A DNA stretch of 64,000 nucleotides from Microbulbifer marinus. GTDB lineage: Bacteria > Pseudomonadota > Gammaproteobacteria > Pseudomonadales > Cellvibrionaceae. Position 1 is the stretch's first letter. The number at the start of each line of letters is the position of its first letter. Where the stretch lies: assembly GCF_900107725.1 (NCBI RefSeq), contig NZ_FNQO01000002.1, positions 186,001 to 250,000 on the forward strand, in the 5' to 3' direction. This document shows, piece after piece, positions 43,815 to 52,083 of this stretch. The notes under the pieces were generated by a model that saw only the letters and a list, made by a program, of their open reading frames with translations, was not told the DNA's origin and made no database searches. A program made the position numbers and the translations under genes.

Positions 43815-46559
43815 ATGAAGAAGAGCATATTGCACTGCCTGCTGGCCGTGCCGCTGCTGGCACTGGTTGCGTGCGGCCCGGCAGAGAAGGCGCCCGGCGA
43901 GGCCGAACAAAGAGCTACCGCAGCGGCGACGGCCGAACAGGCGGCACCGCGAGACGATGCCGGTGCGACCGCCGAGGCACCTAACGGCCGCCTGCCGGAA
44001 GGTGTGCGCCCGCAGGCATACCGCCTCGACCTGCTGCTCGACCCGCGCCGTGACGAATTCTCCGGCAGCGTGGAGATCGATATCCAGATGGCCAACAGTG
44101 CCGATCATATCTGGCTGCACGGCAAGGACATCGAAGTCAGCGATATCCACGCCACACTCGCCGAAGGCAAAACCGTGCCGGCCGAATATAAGGAAGTGCT
44201 GGACAGCGGTGTAGCCAGAGTCAGCTTCGCCGAGCAGCTGCCCGCCGGCACCTTCACCCTGCACATCGACTACAGCGCGGCATTCGATCGCAATCTGGCC
44301 GGCCTGTTCAAGGTGGAAGAACAGGGCAATGCCTACGCGCTGGCCAAATCCGAATCCATCCAGGCGCGCAAGTACCTGCCGGGCTTCGACGAGCCGGGCC
44401 TGAAGGCACCCTTCGATATCAGCCTGACCGTGCCCGAGGGTTACGCGGCCATCAGTAACGGTGCGGAGCTGAAGCGGGAGCCAGCCGGCGATGGTCTGGA
44501 AAAGGTCACCTTCGCCACCACGCTGCCGATGCCGACCTACCTGCTGTCCCTTTCCACCGGACCTTTCGATGTGGTCGAGCGCGCGGCCATTCCGCCGAAC
44601 AAATACCGCTCCGAGCCGATCCCGCTGCGCGGCTTCGCGCGCAAGGGCCGCGGCGGGGACATGAATTACATTCTCGATATCACCCCGCGCATGGTGGAAA
44701 TTTTCGAGACCCAGCTGCAGCGCCCCTATCCGTTCAAGAAACTGGATATCGTCGCCGCACCCCAGTGGCCCAGCGGCGCCACCGAACTGTCCGCGGCGAT
44801 CACCTACCGCGAACAGCGCATTCTGGTTGGCGACAAGCCGGCGCCTGGCGCACGCCTGGCGCTGGTCGAGGTGCATGCGCACGAACTCGCCCATATGTGG
44901 TTCGGCAACCTGGTCACGCCGCCCTGGTGGGACGACCTGTGGTTGAAAGAGGGCTTCGCCACCTGGGGGGAGCCGCTGGTACTGACTATCTTCGAGCCGC
45001 AGGAGGGTCACGACCTGAATGCCGCTACCTACGCGATCCGCGCGATGCAGCTGGATTCCCTCGCCAGTACCCGCGCCATTCGCGAACCGGTTAGCGACAA
45101 CAACAATATCCGCAACGCCTACGACGCAATTACCTATTCCAAGAGTCTCGGCGTCATCAATATGGTGGATCAGTATTTCGGCGCGGAGCGTTTCCGCCCG
45201 GCGCTGGGTCGCTATATTGAGACCTTCGCTGGCGGCGTTGCCGACTCCCCGGCTTTTTACAAAGTGATCGGCGAGGAGACCAACACCCCGGAACTTACGG
45301 AAACCTTCCGCAGCTTTGTCGAGCAGAAGGGTGTGCCGCAACTGGATCTGGTGGTGGATTGCAGCGAGCAAGGCGCGGCCAAACTGCTGGTGCGCCAGAG
45401 CCGCTATAAGCCGCTGGGTTCGCCAATCGTCGATGCAGACCAGCACTGGAGTATTCCGTTCTGCTTCAGCACCGGTAACGACGTGCAACAGTGCCAGATG
45501 CTGACCAGTGTGGAACAGGAAGTGGCCATCGACGGTGGTGCCTGCCCCAGCTGGGTGATGCCCAATGCGCAGGGTAGCGGTTACTACCGTTGGAGCGTTG
45601 CGGAAGAGCAGTGGCAGGCGCTGATCGAGCGCTTCGCCAAGTTCTCGCCCACCGAGCAGCTGTCGATTATCGACAGTGCCTTTGCCGCTTTCGAAGCCGG
45701 CAAGCTGCCGGAGTCCGCACTGCTGGACGTGGTGGAGCAGTCGGCCAAGGCGGACCAGCGCCAGGTGGTGACCGCGCCGCTGCGCTACCTGCAGAAGTAC
45801 GGGCAGAACTATCTGTCGGACAAAGACCAGCAGGCCTTCCTCAACTTCGTCCAGAACCTGTATCAGCCGGTGCTGAACGAAACCGTAGACAGCCCCGACA
45901 GCGACGAGCAGTTGCTACACAGTGAACTGCTGAGCTTTATGGCGCTGGTGGCTGGCGACAAGGATGCGCGCAAGACGCTGCAGGACAAGGCGCTCGCCTT
46001 TACCGGCTTCAAGCGGGCTCGGGATGAAGAGGCGCTGGATTCCGACCTGTATGAGGCCGCACTGAGCGTGGCGGTACAGGATGCCGGCGACGACTTCCTC
46101 GATCACCTGATCAAGGTGCGCGCCGAACTGGACGATCCGCGTTTCGAAAATGCCAGCGCCAGCGCGATCGGCGCCAGCAACAAGCCTAACCAGCTGCAGA
46201 AGATTCACGAGCTGGCGCTCAGCGAGGCGATGGGGTCTCGCGAAGCCTTCGGCCTGATCCAGCGCGGCCTGGCTGAGCCGGCGGTGCAGGATCAGCACTG
46301 GCAGTGGTTGCAGCAGAACTTCCCGCAGGTGGTCGACAAGATCCCGGCACAGATTCGCCGCCACACGCCGTCTTTCGCCCGCGCCTTCTGCAGCGAGGAG
46401 AAGCTCGGCGAATTGCAGAAGTTGTTCAAACAGCACGGCAAGCTGACCGCCGGTTATCAGCGCAGCCTGGCGCAGACGGAAGAGCAGATCCAGCTGTGTA
46501 TGGCGCTGAAGGATAAGGGAGAGGCACTGGTCCAGTCCCTGCCGCAATCGGCGAATTAA
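43815..46559 (+). CDS. M1-like aminopeptidase lipoprotein lacking GAMEN (copy 3)
   Basis: The protein is 914 residues from the ATG at 43815 (AAGAGAAG upstream); the frame is open upstream through repeat DNA. The lipobox is LALVAC, followed by an Ala/Glu-rich linker. The zinc site is intact: HELAHMWFGNLVTPPWWDDL (about 356) and LKEGFATW. The usual exopeptidase motif GAMEN is replaced by GATELSAAITY at about 321. The C-terminal region matches the ERAP1-like helical domain, with cysteine pairs. The altered motif suggests changed N-terminal preference or reduced aminopeptidase activity. It is more divergent from copies 1 and 2 than they are from each other. Confidence 0.92.
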   Translation: MKKSILHCLLAVPLLALVACGPAEKAPGEAEQRATAAATAEQAAPRDDAGATAEAPNGRLPEGVRPQAYRLDLLLDPRRDEFSGSVEIDIQMANSADHIWLHGKDIEVSDIHATLAEGKTVPAEYKEVLDSGVARVSFAEQLPAGTFTLHIDYSAAFDRNLAGLFKVEEQGNAYALAKSESIQARKYLPGFDEPGLKAPFDISLTVPEGYAAISNGAELKREPAGDGLEKVTFATTLPMPTYLLSLSTGPFDVVERAAIPPNKYRSEPIPLRGFARKGRGGDMNYILDITPRMVEIFETQLQRPYPFKKLDIVAAPQWPSGATELSAAITYREQRILVGDKPAPGARLALVEVHAHELAHMWFGNLVTPPWWDDLWLKEGFATWGEPLVLTIFEPQEGHDLNAATYAIRAMQLDSLASTRAIREPVSDNNNIRNAYDAITYSKSLGVINMVDQYFGAERFRPALGRYIETFAGGVADSPAFYKVIGEETNTPELTETFRSFVEQKGVPQLDLVVDCSEQGAAKLLVRQSRYKPLGSPIVDADQHWSIPFCFSTGNDVQQCQMLTSVEQEVAIDGGACPSWVMPNAQGSGYYRWSVAEEQWQALIERFAKFSPTEQLSIIDSAFAAFEAGKLPESALLDVVEQSAKADQRQVVTAPLRYLQKYGQNYLSDKDQQAFLNFVQNLYQPVLNETVDSPDSDEQLLHSELLSFMALVAGDKDARKTLQDKALAFTGFKRARDEEALDSDLYEAALSVAVQDAGDDFLDHLIKVRAELDDPRFENASASAIGASNKPNQLQKIHELALSEAMGSREAFGLIQRGLAEPAVQDQHWQWLQQNFPQVVDKIPAQIRRHTPSFARAFCSEEKLGELQKLFKQHGKLTAGYQRSLAQTEEQIQLCMALKDKGEALVQSLPQSAN

Positions 46560-46577
46560 CCCCCCCCTCTCCATGGT

Positions 46578-46604
46578 GTGATCGCGGCCCCTGGCCGCGA
46601 TCAC
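46578..46604. terminator. Perfect 12-bp hairpin between convergent genes
   Basis: GTGATCGCGGCC (46578-46589) pairs exactly with GGCCGCGATCAC (46593-46604) over CCT. It lies 2 nt before the sulfotransferase stop codon region. There is no U-tract. It probably ends both convergent transcripts. Confidence 0.65.
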
Positions 46605-46606
46605 TG

Positions 46607-48232
46607 TTACTCGATCTCTATCCCGCCCTGTTGCAGGATCTCGGCCAGCGGCTGTAACTGCTCGCGATAGTTTTTCCACTTGCCGACAGATGATCGGTAG
46701 ACCGGCTGGCGCACCTGAGCGGCGCTGGCGGTCGCCGTGCCCTGCTTGTCCTGGCGGTGGAAATCCAGTACCGACTCCGTCCACGTCAACCCACAGTAAT
46801 CGAACAGCCGGCGGCTCTCGCCTGCGAGATCTTCCACCAGCCGCTCATAGTGCAGATCGAAAATGGCATCTGGCAATGAGCGCTGCCAGTGATCCATCAA
46901 GCGGCGATAGCCGAGGTAATACCGCCCCAGTTCGGACTGGTCGTAGGAAAACGGGTAGGCGTTACGGAACTGGGTTTTCAGAATCGCGTAGCAGCTGTCC
47001 ATCGCATTGCGGCGCAGATGCACAATGCGCGCCCGCGGCAGCGCCAGCCGGATCAAACCGATGTAGAGATAGTTCATCGGGTTTTTGTCGATGATCACGC
47101 GGGCATTTTCGCTGCCGGGCCGGCTGCGCAACTCCCGTTGATAGCGACGCCCCAGCTTGGCAAAGTCCACCTGCCGCGATCGCCGCACGAAATCTGCCGG
47201 CGCAGAGACCGCCATTGCCTCCGCGCCCCCTGACTGAACCATAGCAGTTAGTTCCCGAGCAAAGGTGCCGGGTTCTCCGGCAGAGAAAACACCGTCTGCG
47301 GCACAGAGGATACGGTCCACCAACGTCGTTCCGGTTCGCGGCATTCCCAGAATAAAAATAATGCCCTCGCCGCGCTCGCTATCCAGATGGGCAGCGCGCG
47401 TCTTCCGACAGCGCTGCATAAACTCCTCGCTGTAGGCGGCCGCAATCTCCGCCAGTCGCTGCAGGTCCTGCTCGACACTGTAGCGAATACCACTGCGCCG
47501 CAGGCTGCAGGCCGCGGTGAGCGCGGCGAAACTGTTGCCGTAATCGCGCAGGTCTTCAAATTCCTTGGCCAGTGCAAATTTCAACTGGCTGGCACCGAGG
47601 GCGGGAAGATTTGGCTGCGTGGATACCCGCTGCAGTTCGGCGATATGGTTGCGCTCCGCGGTCTGCCGGCGCAGATCGGAGCGATTCCTGTAGGCTTCGA
47701 AGTCGTCTGGACGCATGGCGATCAGCTGGTCGTACTGTGCTTCGGCTCGTGCCAGATCGCCCATCGCCCGGTTCGCTGCGGCGCAATTGAATAGCAGCTG
47801 TGGATTGTCCGGCGACAGTTTCAGCGCGCGTTCGAACAGCTCCCTGGATTCCCCGTGGGCTTCGCACAGTGAATAAAGATAAGCGGCCTGGCTGAGCGGC
47901 TGCACATGTTCGATATCCGCCAGTGGCAACTGATCCAGTTGTTGCCGCGCCTCGCCGTGCCGCCCTGCGCGCAGCAGCATCTCGGCAAGGTGCAAACAGA
48001 CACTGACCCACCTGCTGCTGTGCGCATCGGCAGACTGTTGGGCCCGGAACAGACACTCGATGGCGCGATCCAGCTGTCCCTGGGCGGCATTACTGTCCGC
48101 CAGCAGCCGCCAGCCATTTGTCAGCTGCGGATCCAGCTGCAGCGCCTGCTCGGCCGCTGCTATGGCCTGGGTGAATTGCTTGCGCTGAAAAAAACTCAAC
48201 GCGGATCGGTAAAGCTCGTTTGCGTCACTCAC
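46607..48232 (-). CDS. TPR-containing sulfotransferase
   Basis: The protein is 541 residues from the GTG at 48232; the ATG at 48325 would place its start inside the receptor terminator, so it is less likely. The N-terminal half has TPR units (ANELYRSALSFFQRKQFTQA, AIAAAEQALQLDPQ, LFERALKLSPDNPQLLF). The C-terminal half is a sulfotransferase with the PAPS-binding loop IIFILGMPRTGTTLVDRIL and the 3'-phosphate region ARIVHLRRNAMDSCYA. Such genes often sit beside TonB-dependent receptors in marine proteobacteria, as here. The acceptor is unknown. It is cytosolic. Confidence 0.92.
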   Translation of the reverse strand: MSDANELYRSALSFFQRKQFTQAIAAAEQALQLDPQLTNGWRLLADSNAAQGQLDRAIECLFRAQQSADAHSSRWVSVCLHLAEMLLRAGRHGEARQQLDQLPLADIEHVQPLSQAAYLYSLCEAHGESRELFERALKLSPDNPQLLFNCAAANRAMGDLARAEAQYDQLIAMRPDDFEAYRNRSDLRRQTAERNHIAELQRVSTQPNLPALGASQLKFALAKEFEDLRDYGNSFAALTAACSLRRSGIRYSVEQDLQRLAEIAAAYSEEFMQRCRKTRAAHLDSERGEGIIFILGMPRTGTTLVDRILCAADGVFSAGEPGTFARELTAMVQSGGAEAMAVSAPADFVRRSRQVDFAKLGRRYQRELRSRPGSENARVIIDKNPMNYLYIGLIRLALPRARIVHLRRNAMDSCYAILKTQFRNAYPFSYDQSELGRYYLGYRRLMDHWQRSLPDAIFDLHYERLVEDLAGESRRLFDYCGLTWTESVLDFHRQDKQGTATASAAQVRQPVYRSSVGKWKNYREQLQPLAEILQQGGIEIE

Positions 48233-48310
48233 GATAGGGCCGATACTTTTATTCTTCTCGCAGCCAGCATACCAGTGTCGCGCTGTTGCCACGACAATTT
48301 CAGCAGATAC

Positions 48311-48335
48311 AAAAAAGCCGGCCACGAGGGCCGGC
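48311..48335 (-). terminator. Intrinsic terminator of the TonB-dependent receptor gene
   Basis: On the minus strand GCCGGCC pairs with GGCCGGC over CTCGT, followed by six T (A6 at 48311-48316 on the plus strand). It lies 21 nt beyond the receptor stop. Confidence 0.9.
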
Positions 48336-48355
48336 AGAATAGCAACAATGCTAAG

Positions 48356-50773
48356 TCAGAAGCTGTAGCTTCCGGAGAGACCAATGGTTCGGGGCAGACT
48401 GATATAGTCCTTGGAGGCGTTGCCGAGGAAATTCTCACTCGGATCAGTACCCATGTGACGCTCGGTAATCAGACCGGTTACACCATCCTCATTGAACAGG
48501 TTCTTGATAAACAGCGTGGCGACCCACTTGTCCGCTACCAGAGAAGTGTTGGCACCCCAGAGCTGGAAGGCATCGACCTCTGCCGCAGTCAGACCGCTGC
48601 CGATGGCATTCTCAGAGTCGGACTGATAGTAGCCGTTGAGGCGGGACACCCAGTCGATACCGTCGCTGAAGCTCGCCGTGTAGTCCATAGCCACGGAGAA
48701 GGTGTTTTCTGCGGTACTCGGCAGGCGCTCCCCTTCTTCGGCAATGGTCACCCCGGTGGGGGTCACGAAGTCTGCGGTCAGCTCGGCGTCCACGAGGGTA
48801 TAGCCCATGGTGTAGTGCAGGCTATCGGTGAGGTTACCCTCCATTTCAAACTCGATACCCTGCACGCGGGCAGAGTCGCCGTTCATCGCCGCGAAGAAGC
48901 CCCAGTTCGGTGTGGCGGTGTTGAGCTGCGGATCTTTCCAGTCGGTATAGAAGACGGACACCGTGTAGCGGAACGCATCGGTGGAGCCCTTCAGACCGAA
49001 TTCATAGTTCAGCACCGAATCTGAGTCGTAGCGCAGATAGCCGGGATCTTCGGCGTAGAAGCCGATCGTCGGCACCGCATTGGCACCGCCGCGGCGATAG
49101 CCTTCGGAAACAGTCGCGTAGCTCATCAGGCTGTTGGAAATATCCCAGGACAGGTTGCCCTTGAACAGCGTATCGCTTTCCTTGGTTTCGAAAGATGCGT
49201 CGCCGTTGCCCAGCGTCGGCCAGATCGGTAGCGACAGCTGTGACTCGTTGACGAGTTCGTTTTTGAAGCTGCGCATGCCCAGCGTCAAGCGCAGCGTATC
49301 GGTGAAGTTGATGGTTGCCTCGCCGAACACCGCCTTGTCGACAAAGTTCTGGTTGCGGCGGAAATAGAAATCCTGATCCTGCACGTCGGCGGCCCAGCCG
49401 GTCCAGGTGTCCGCCAACGAGGTGGCCGGATCCCATGGAGTGGGCGTAACGGCCATCCAGTCGGCCCAGCCGGGCATGGTGCTGTTCTGGCCAGCCTTGG
49501 AGTCCTGGTCCATGTAGTAGAAACCGAGAATCCAATCGATCTTCGCATCGGTGGCGTTGGAGACCAGGCGAATTTCCTGTACCAGCGCGGAGTCGTCGTA
49601 GAAGCGCTCGGCGCGCGCAACCGGACGCGGTGTGCCGTAATAGAGCCCTTCGAACCAGTCCATGGTGGCGTAGAAGCCGGAATTATCGCTGATAGCGGTA
49701 CCGCTGTGGCTGTAGTCGGCCGTACTCGAAGTCAGCGTGGCGAAGCCCATATCCACTTCGACTTCCAGCGACGTCAGATCGACTTCACGCTCGGACGGTT
49801 CCAGGATCACGGCGCCATTCTCGTAGTCGTCGTAAGCCTGCTCGGTGCCGCTCACCCAGTTGGTGCCCCTGGTCACCTGGCGACGGCCACCGATATCGTC
49901 TTCCTGCTGCTGGTATGACAGCTGGATACTGGCATTGTCCGTCGGTTCGAACAGTATCGAAGCACGGCTGTAGGTGATATCAACAGTGTCCGCGTCCTCG
50001 ACGCTGCGGAATACCGGCCCGCCGTTGGCGATATCGCCACCCGCGGCCAGCGGCGCGCCGCTGGCATCCAGCTTGTAGACGTTGGCGTAATCGACGATAC
50101 CGTCGTTATCGATCTTGCCGATATTCGCGCGGAACGCGACCTTGTCACCGATCGGCAGATTCACCAGCGCATCGGTATTGAGGTTGTAGCCATTGGAACC
50201 TTCGGTCTGGCTGAAACTGGTGCCGACCTTGGCCGCGAATTCACCGATCTGCGGCTTGTTCATGATGTAGCGCACGGTACCGGCGAGGGAGCCGGAGCCA
50301 TACAGGGTGCCCTGGGGTCCGCGTAGCACTTCCACCCGCTCGATATCCTTCAGCACGAAATTCGCGTACAGCGGTGTATCGTCGATGTAGGTGGCCACGG
50401 TACCGATGGCCGACAGGGGTACGTCACCGTTGGCACCGGTGTCGATGTTCATACCGCGGATCACGACACCATTGACGGTACCGGAGTTGCGGTAGCCACG
50501 ATCCACCACTGTCAGGCCGGCGATACTGCGCATCATTTCAGCCGCATCGGTAACCTGCGAGGCCTCCAGCTCATCGCCGGCAACAGCAGAAATGTTGTAG
50601 GGAATATCCTGTACGCTCTGGGCGCGGCGTGTGGCGGTAACAATCACTTCTTCCAGCGTAGCCTCCTGCGCAAGCGAGACTTGCGGCATGGAAAGCAGTG
50701 TGCCGGCAGATACTGCAGCGACGGCCGTTGCCAGTGTTTTCTTGCTGAACCCCTGCTTGCTTTGCTCTTTCAT
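48356..50773 (-). CDS. TonB-dependent outer-membrane receptor
   Basis: The protein is 805 residues. The signal peptide ends near SLAQ (about 36), the TonB box is EEVIVTA (about 41-47) and the plug domain follows to about 170 (PYNISAVAGDELEA, VLRGPQGTLYGSGSLAGTVRYI). A 22-strand barrel then ends in SLPRTIGLSGSYSF with the C-terminal Phe. The plug resembles the sterol/siderophore-like group of such receptors, but no ligand can be assigned. It sits between a sulfotransferase and a nitrilase-family gene, all on the same strand. It actively takes up a substrate using the proton motive force through TonB. Confidence 0.95.
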   Translation of the reverse strand: MKEQSKQGFSKKTLATAVAAVSAGTLLSMPQVSLAQEATLEEVIVTATRRAQSVQDIPYNISAVAGDELEASQVTDAAEMMRSIAGLTVVDRGYRNSGTVNGVVIRGMNIDTGANGDVPLSAIGTVATYIDDTPLYANFVLKDIERVEVLRGPQGTLYGSGSLAGTVRYIMNKPQIGEFAAKVGTSFSQTEGSNGYNLNTDALVNLPIGDKVAFRANIGKIDNDGIVDYANVYKLDASGAPLAAGGDIANGGPVFRSVEDADTVDITYSRASILFEPTDNASIQLSYQQQEDDIGGRRQVTRGTNWVSGTEQAYDDYENGAVILEPSEREVDLTSLEVEVDMGFATLTSSTADYSHSGTAISDNSGFYATMDWFEGLYYGTPRPVARAERFYDDSALVQEIRLVSNATDAKIDWILGFYYMDQDSKAGQNSTMPGWADWMAVTPTPWDPATSLADTWTGWAADVQDQDFYFRRNQNFVDKAVFGEATINFTDTLRLTLGMRSFKNELVNESQLSLPIWPTLGNGDASFETKESDTLFKGNLSWDISNSLMSYATVSEGYRRGGANAVPTIGFYAEDPGYLRYDSDSVLNYEFGLKGSTDAFRYTVSVFYTDWKDPQLNTATPNWGFFAAMNGDSARVQGIEFEMEGNLTDSLHYTMGYTLVDAELTADFVTPTGVTIAEEGERLPSTAENTFSVAMDYTASFSDGIDWVSRLNGYYQSDSENAIGSGLTAAEVDAFQLWGANTSLVADKWVATLFIKNLFNEDGVTGLITERHMGTDPSENFLGNASKDYISLPRTIGLSGSYSF

Positions 50774-50924
50774 GCTCCCTCTACCTTTCTCTTATTTTGT
50801 GGCCATACCGCGCCGGATAGTATTGTTGCTGATAAACATGCTACGCGCCCACTCGCTAAAACCTAGCGCCAGATTGCGCGCAGTGACTGGTCCAGTTGCG
50901 GTCGAATCGCACCTACTCCGGCGC

Positions 50925-51779
50925 CTACTCAGGCACCTTCAACGGACCGAGTTCCTCGTACGCCGACGACACCGCACCCGGCTCGTATTGCGGATACTGA
51001 ACCCGCGTATCGCGGAAACTTTTCAGAATCTGCCCGAGACCTTTTATGCCCCGCTCACGCGCCTGTCGGACCCTATCCAGATCGACTTCGAAGGCAATGA
51101 CCTCTTCGTCGGTCGCTGCCTCGTGGATGATTTCACCCTCCGGGCCGACGATGATTGAGCGGCCCACACCCTGCGGCCCGGCCGAATTCACATCGACGAC
51201 GTAACACTGGTTGGTGACCGCACTGGCGTGCACTATGGCCAGCTCGTCCTGACGGTCGATGGTATCGGTCTTGGTGGGATGGATGATGACTTCCGCACCC
51301 AGCCAGGTGAGCGCGCGCGTGGTTTCAGGAAACCACATGTCAAAACAGATCGATACGCCGAAACGACCGACCTCCGGCACGTCAAATACCAGGAACTGAT
51401 CGCCGCCAGTCACGCCTTTTTCGTAAGGGAGGAACGGATAAATCTTGCGATAGCGGCCGACGACCTCGCCGTCGGGATTGATCACCGGAGTGGTATTGAA
51501 CACGGCGCTGCCGCACTTTTCGTACATGGAACCGGGAACCAGCCAGATACCCAGCTCGCGCGCGCTGCGGCAGAAGGCCTGCTCCTCCGCCGACGGCAGC
51601 TCGCGGGCATGCTGTACGCCGACACCGCGCAGGGCCAGTTCACTCAGCACAATCATCTTCACCCAGGGGAAGCGCAGCTTGGTTTTCTGGATGCGCTCCA
51701 GCAGCAGTTCCAGATTGTCGGCCTCCGCCAGCTTCAGCTGCAGCGCAGCGATACCGAAATGTTTGCTCTTATTGTTCAT
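50925..51779 (-). CDS. Nitrilase-superfamily carbon-nitrogen hydrolase
   Basis: This 284-residue cytosolic protein has the Glu-Lys-Cys triad: SELAL (about 46), RYRKIYPFLPYEKGV (Lys in RKIYP), and Cys in SICFDMWFPETTR. The fold is that of amidases such as omega-amidase, N-carbamoylputrescine amidase and beta-ureidopropionase. The exact branch is not clear. Its position in front of the MFS gene (divergent), with an inverted repeat between, suggests joint control. A product such as GABA or beta-alanine would suit the downstream genes but is inference. Confidence 0.9.
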   Translation of the reverse strand: MNNKSKHFGIAALQLKLAEADNLELLLERIQKTKLRFPWVKMIVLSELALRGVGVQHARELPSAEEQAFCRSARELGIWLVPGSMYEKCGSAVFNTTPVINPDGEVVGRYRKIYPFLPYEKGVTGGDQFLVFDVPEVGRFGVSICFDMWFPETTRALTWLGAEVIIHPTKTDTIDRQDELAIVHASAVTNQCYVVDVNSAGPQGVGRSIIVGPEGEIIHEAATDEEVIAFEVDLDRVRQARERGIKGLGQILKSFRDTRVQYPQYEPGAVSSAYEELGPLKVPE

Positions 51780-52083
51780 CGCCAGACAGTTCCTGCTTGT
51801 CGGTGCCGCGGTGGCGGCTTGTATCTGGCTTTATCTTGGAGGATTAACCCGGCCGGCAATAGGGCCAGATTTTGTGTTGTGATGAGTCCAATCGCCAGAA
51901 CTGGCCCAAAATGGCCGAGGCTGCGGGTTTGGCTCCATAGCCGACCGACATCTGGCCCTATATTCTCACCGGTAATGGGTTAGCGTTGCTCCAGGGACCA
52001 TTTAAACTGATCTTACGGTATCCGTCCGGCGCAGACGGGCTGGTGCCAGATAATAACCAGGGCAACGCCCACGCGGAGCATCT
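51780..52083. other. Divergent promoter region with CTGGCCC boxes
   Basis: These 304 nt lie between the nitrilase-family gene and the MFS gene and contain no gene. They hold three CTGGCCC/GGGCCAG boxes and one 12-nt inverted pair, described in the next entry. Confidence 0.6.
51859..51961. promoter_or_regulatory. Candidate MocR operator: 12-nt inverted pair plus an extra box
   Basis: ATAGGGCCAGAT (51859-51870) and ATCTGGCCCTAT (51950-51961) are exact inverted copies. A third box, CTGGCCCAAA, lies at 51901-51910. CTGGCCCAAA and CTGGCCCTAT are direct repeats resembling published CTGGACYTAA boxes of the MocR regulator TauR. A MocR gene lies about 1.5 kb downstream at 53506-55317. The binding is inferred by similarity. 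Confidence 0.5.

Noticed and set aside
43656-45488. 610-codon open frame on the minus strand opposite M1 peptidase copy 3
   Set aside because: It is antisense to a gene with an intact lipobox and zinc site and has no family motif; its end runs into repeat DNA.
48233-48325. ATG 48325 as start of the sulfotransferase
   Set aside because: It falls inside the receptor terminator hairpin (48311-48335); the GTG at 48232 starts the TPR region directly.
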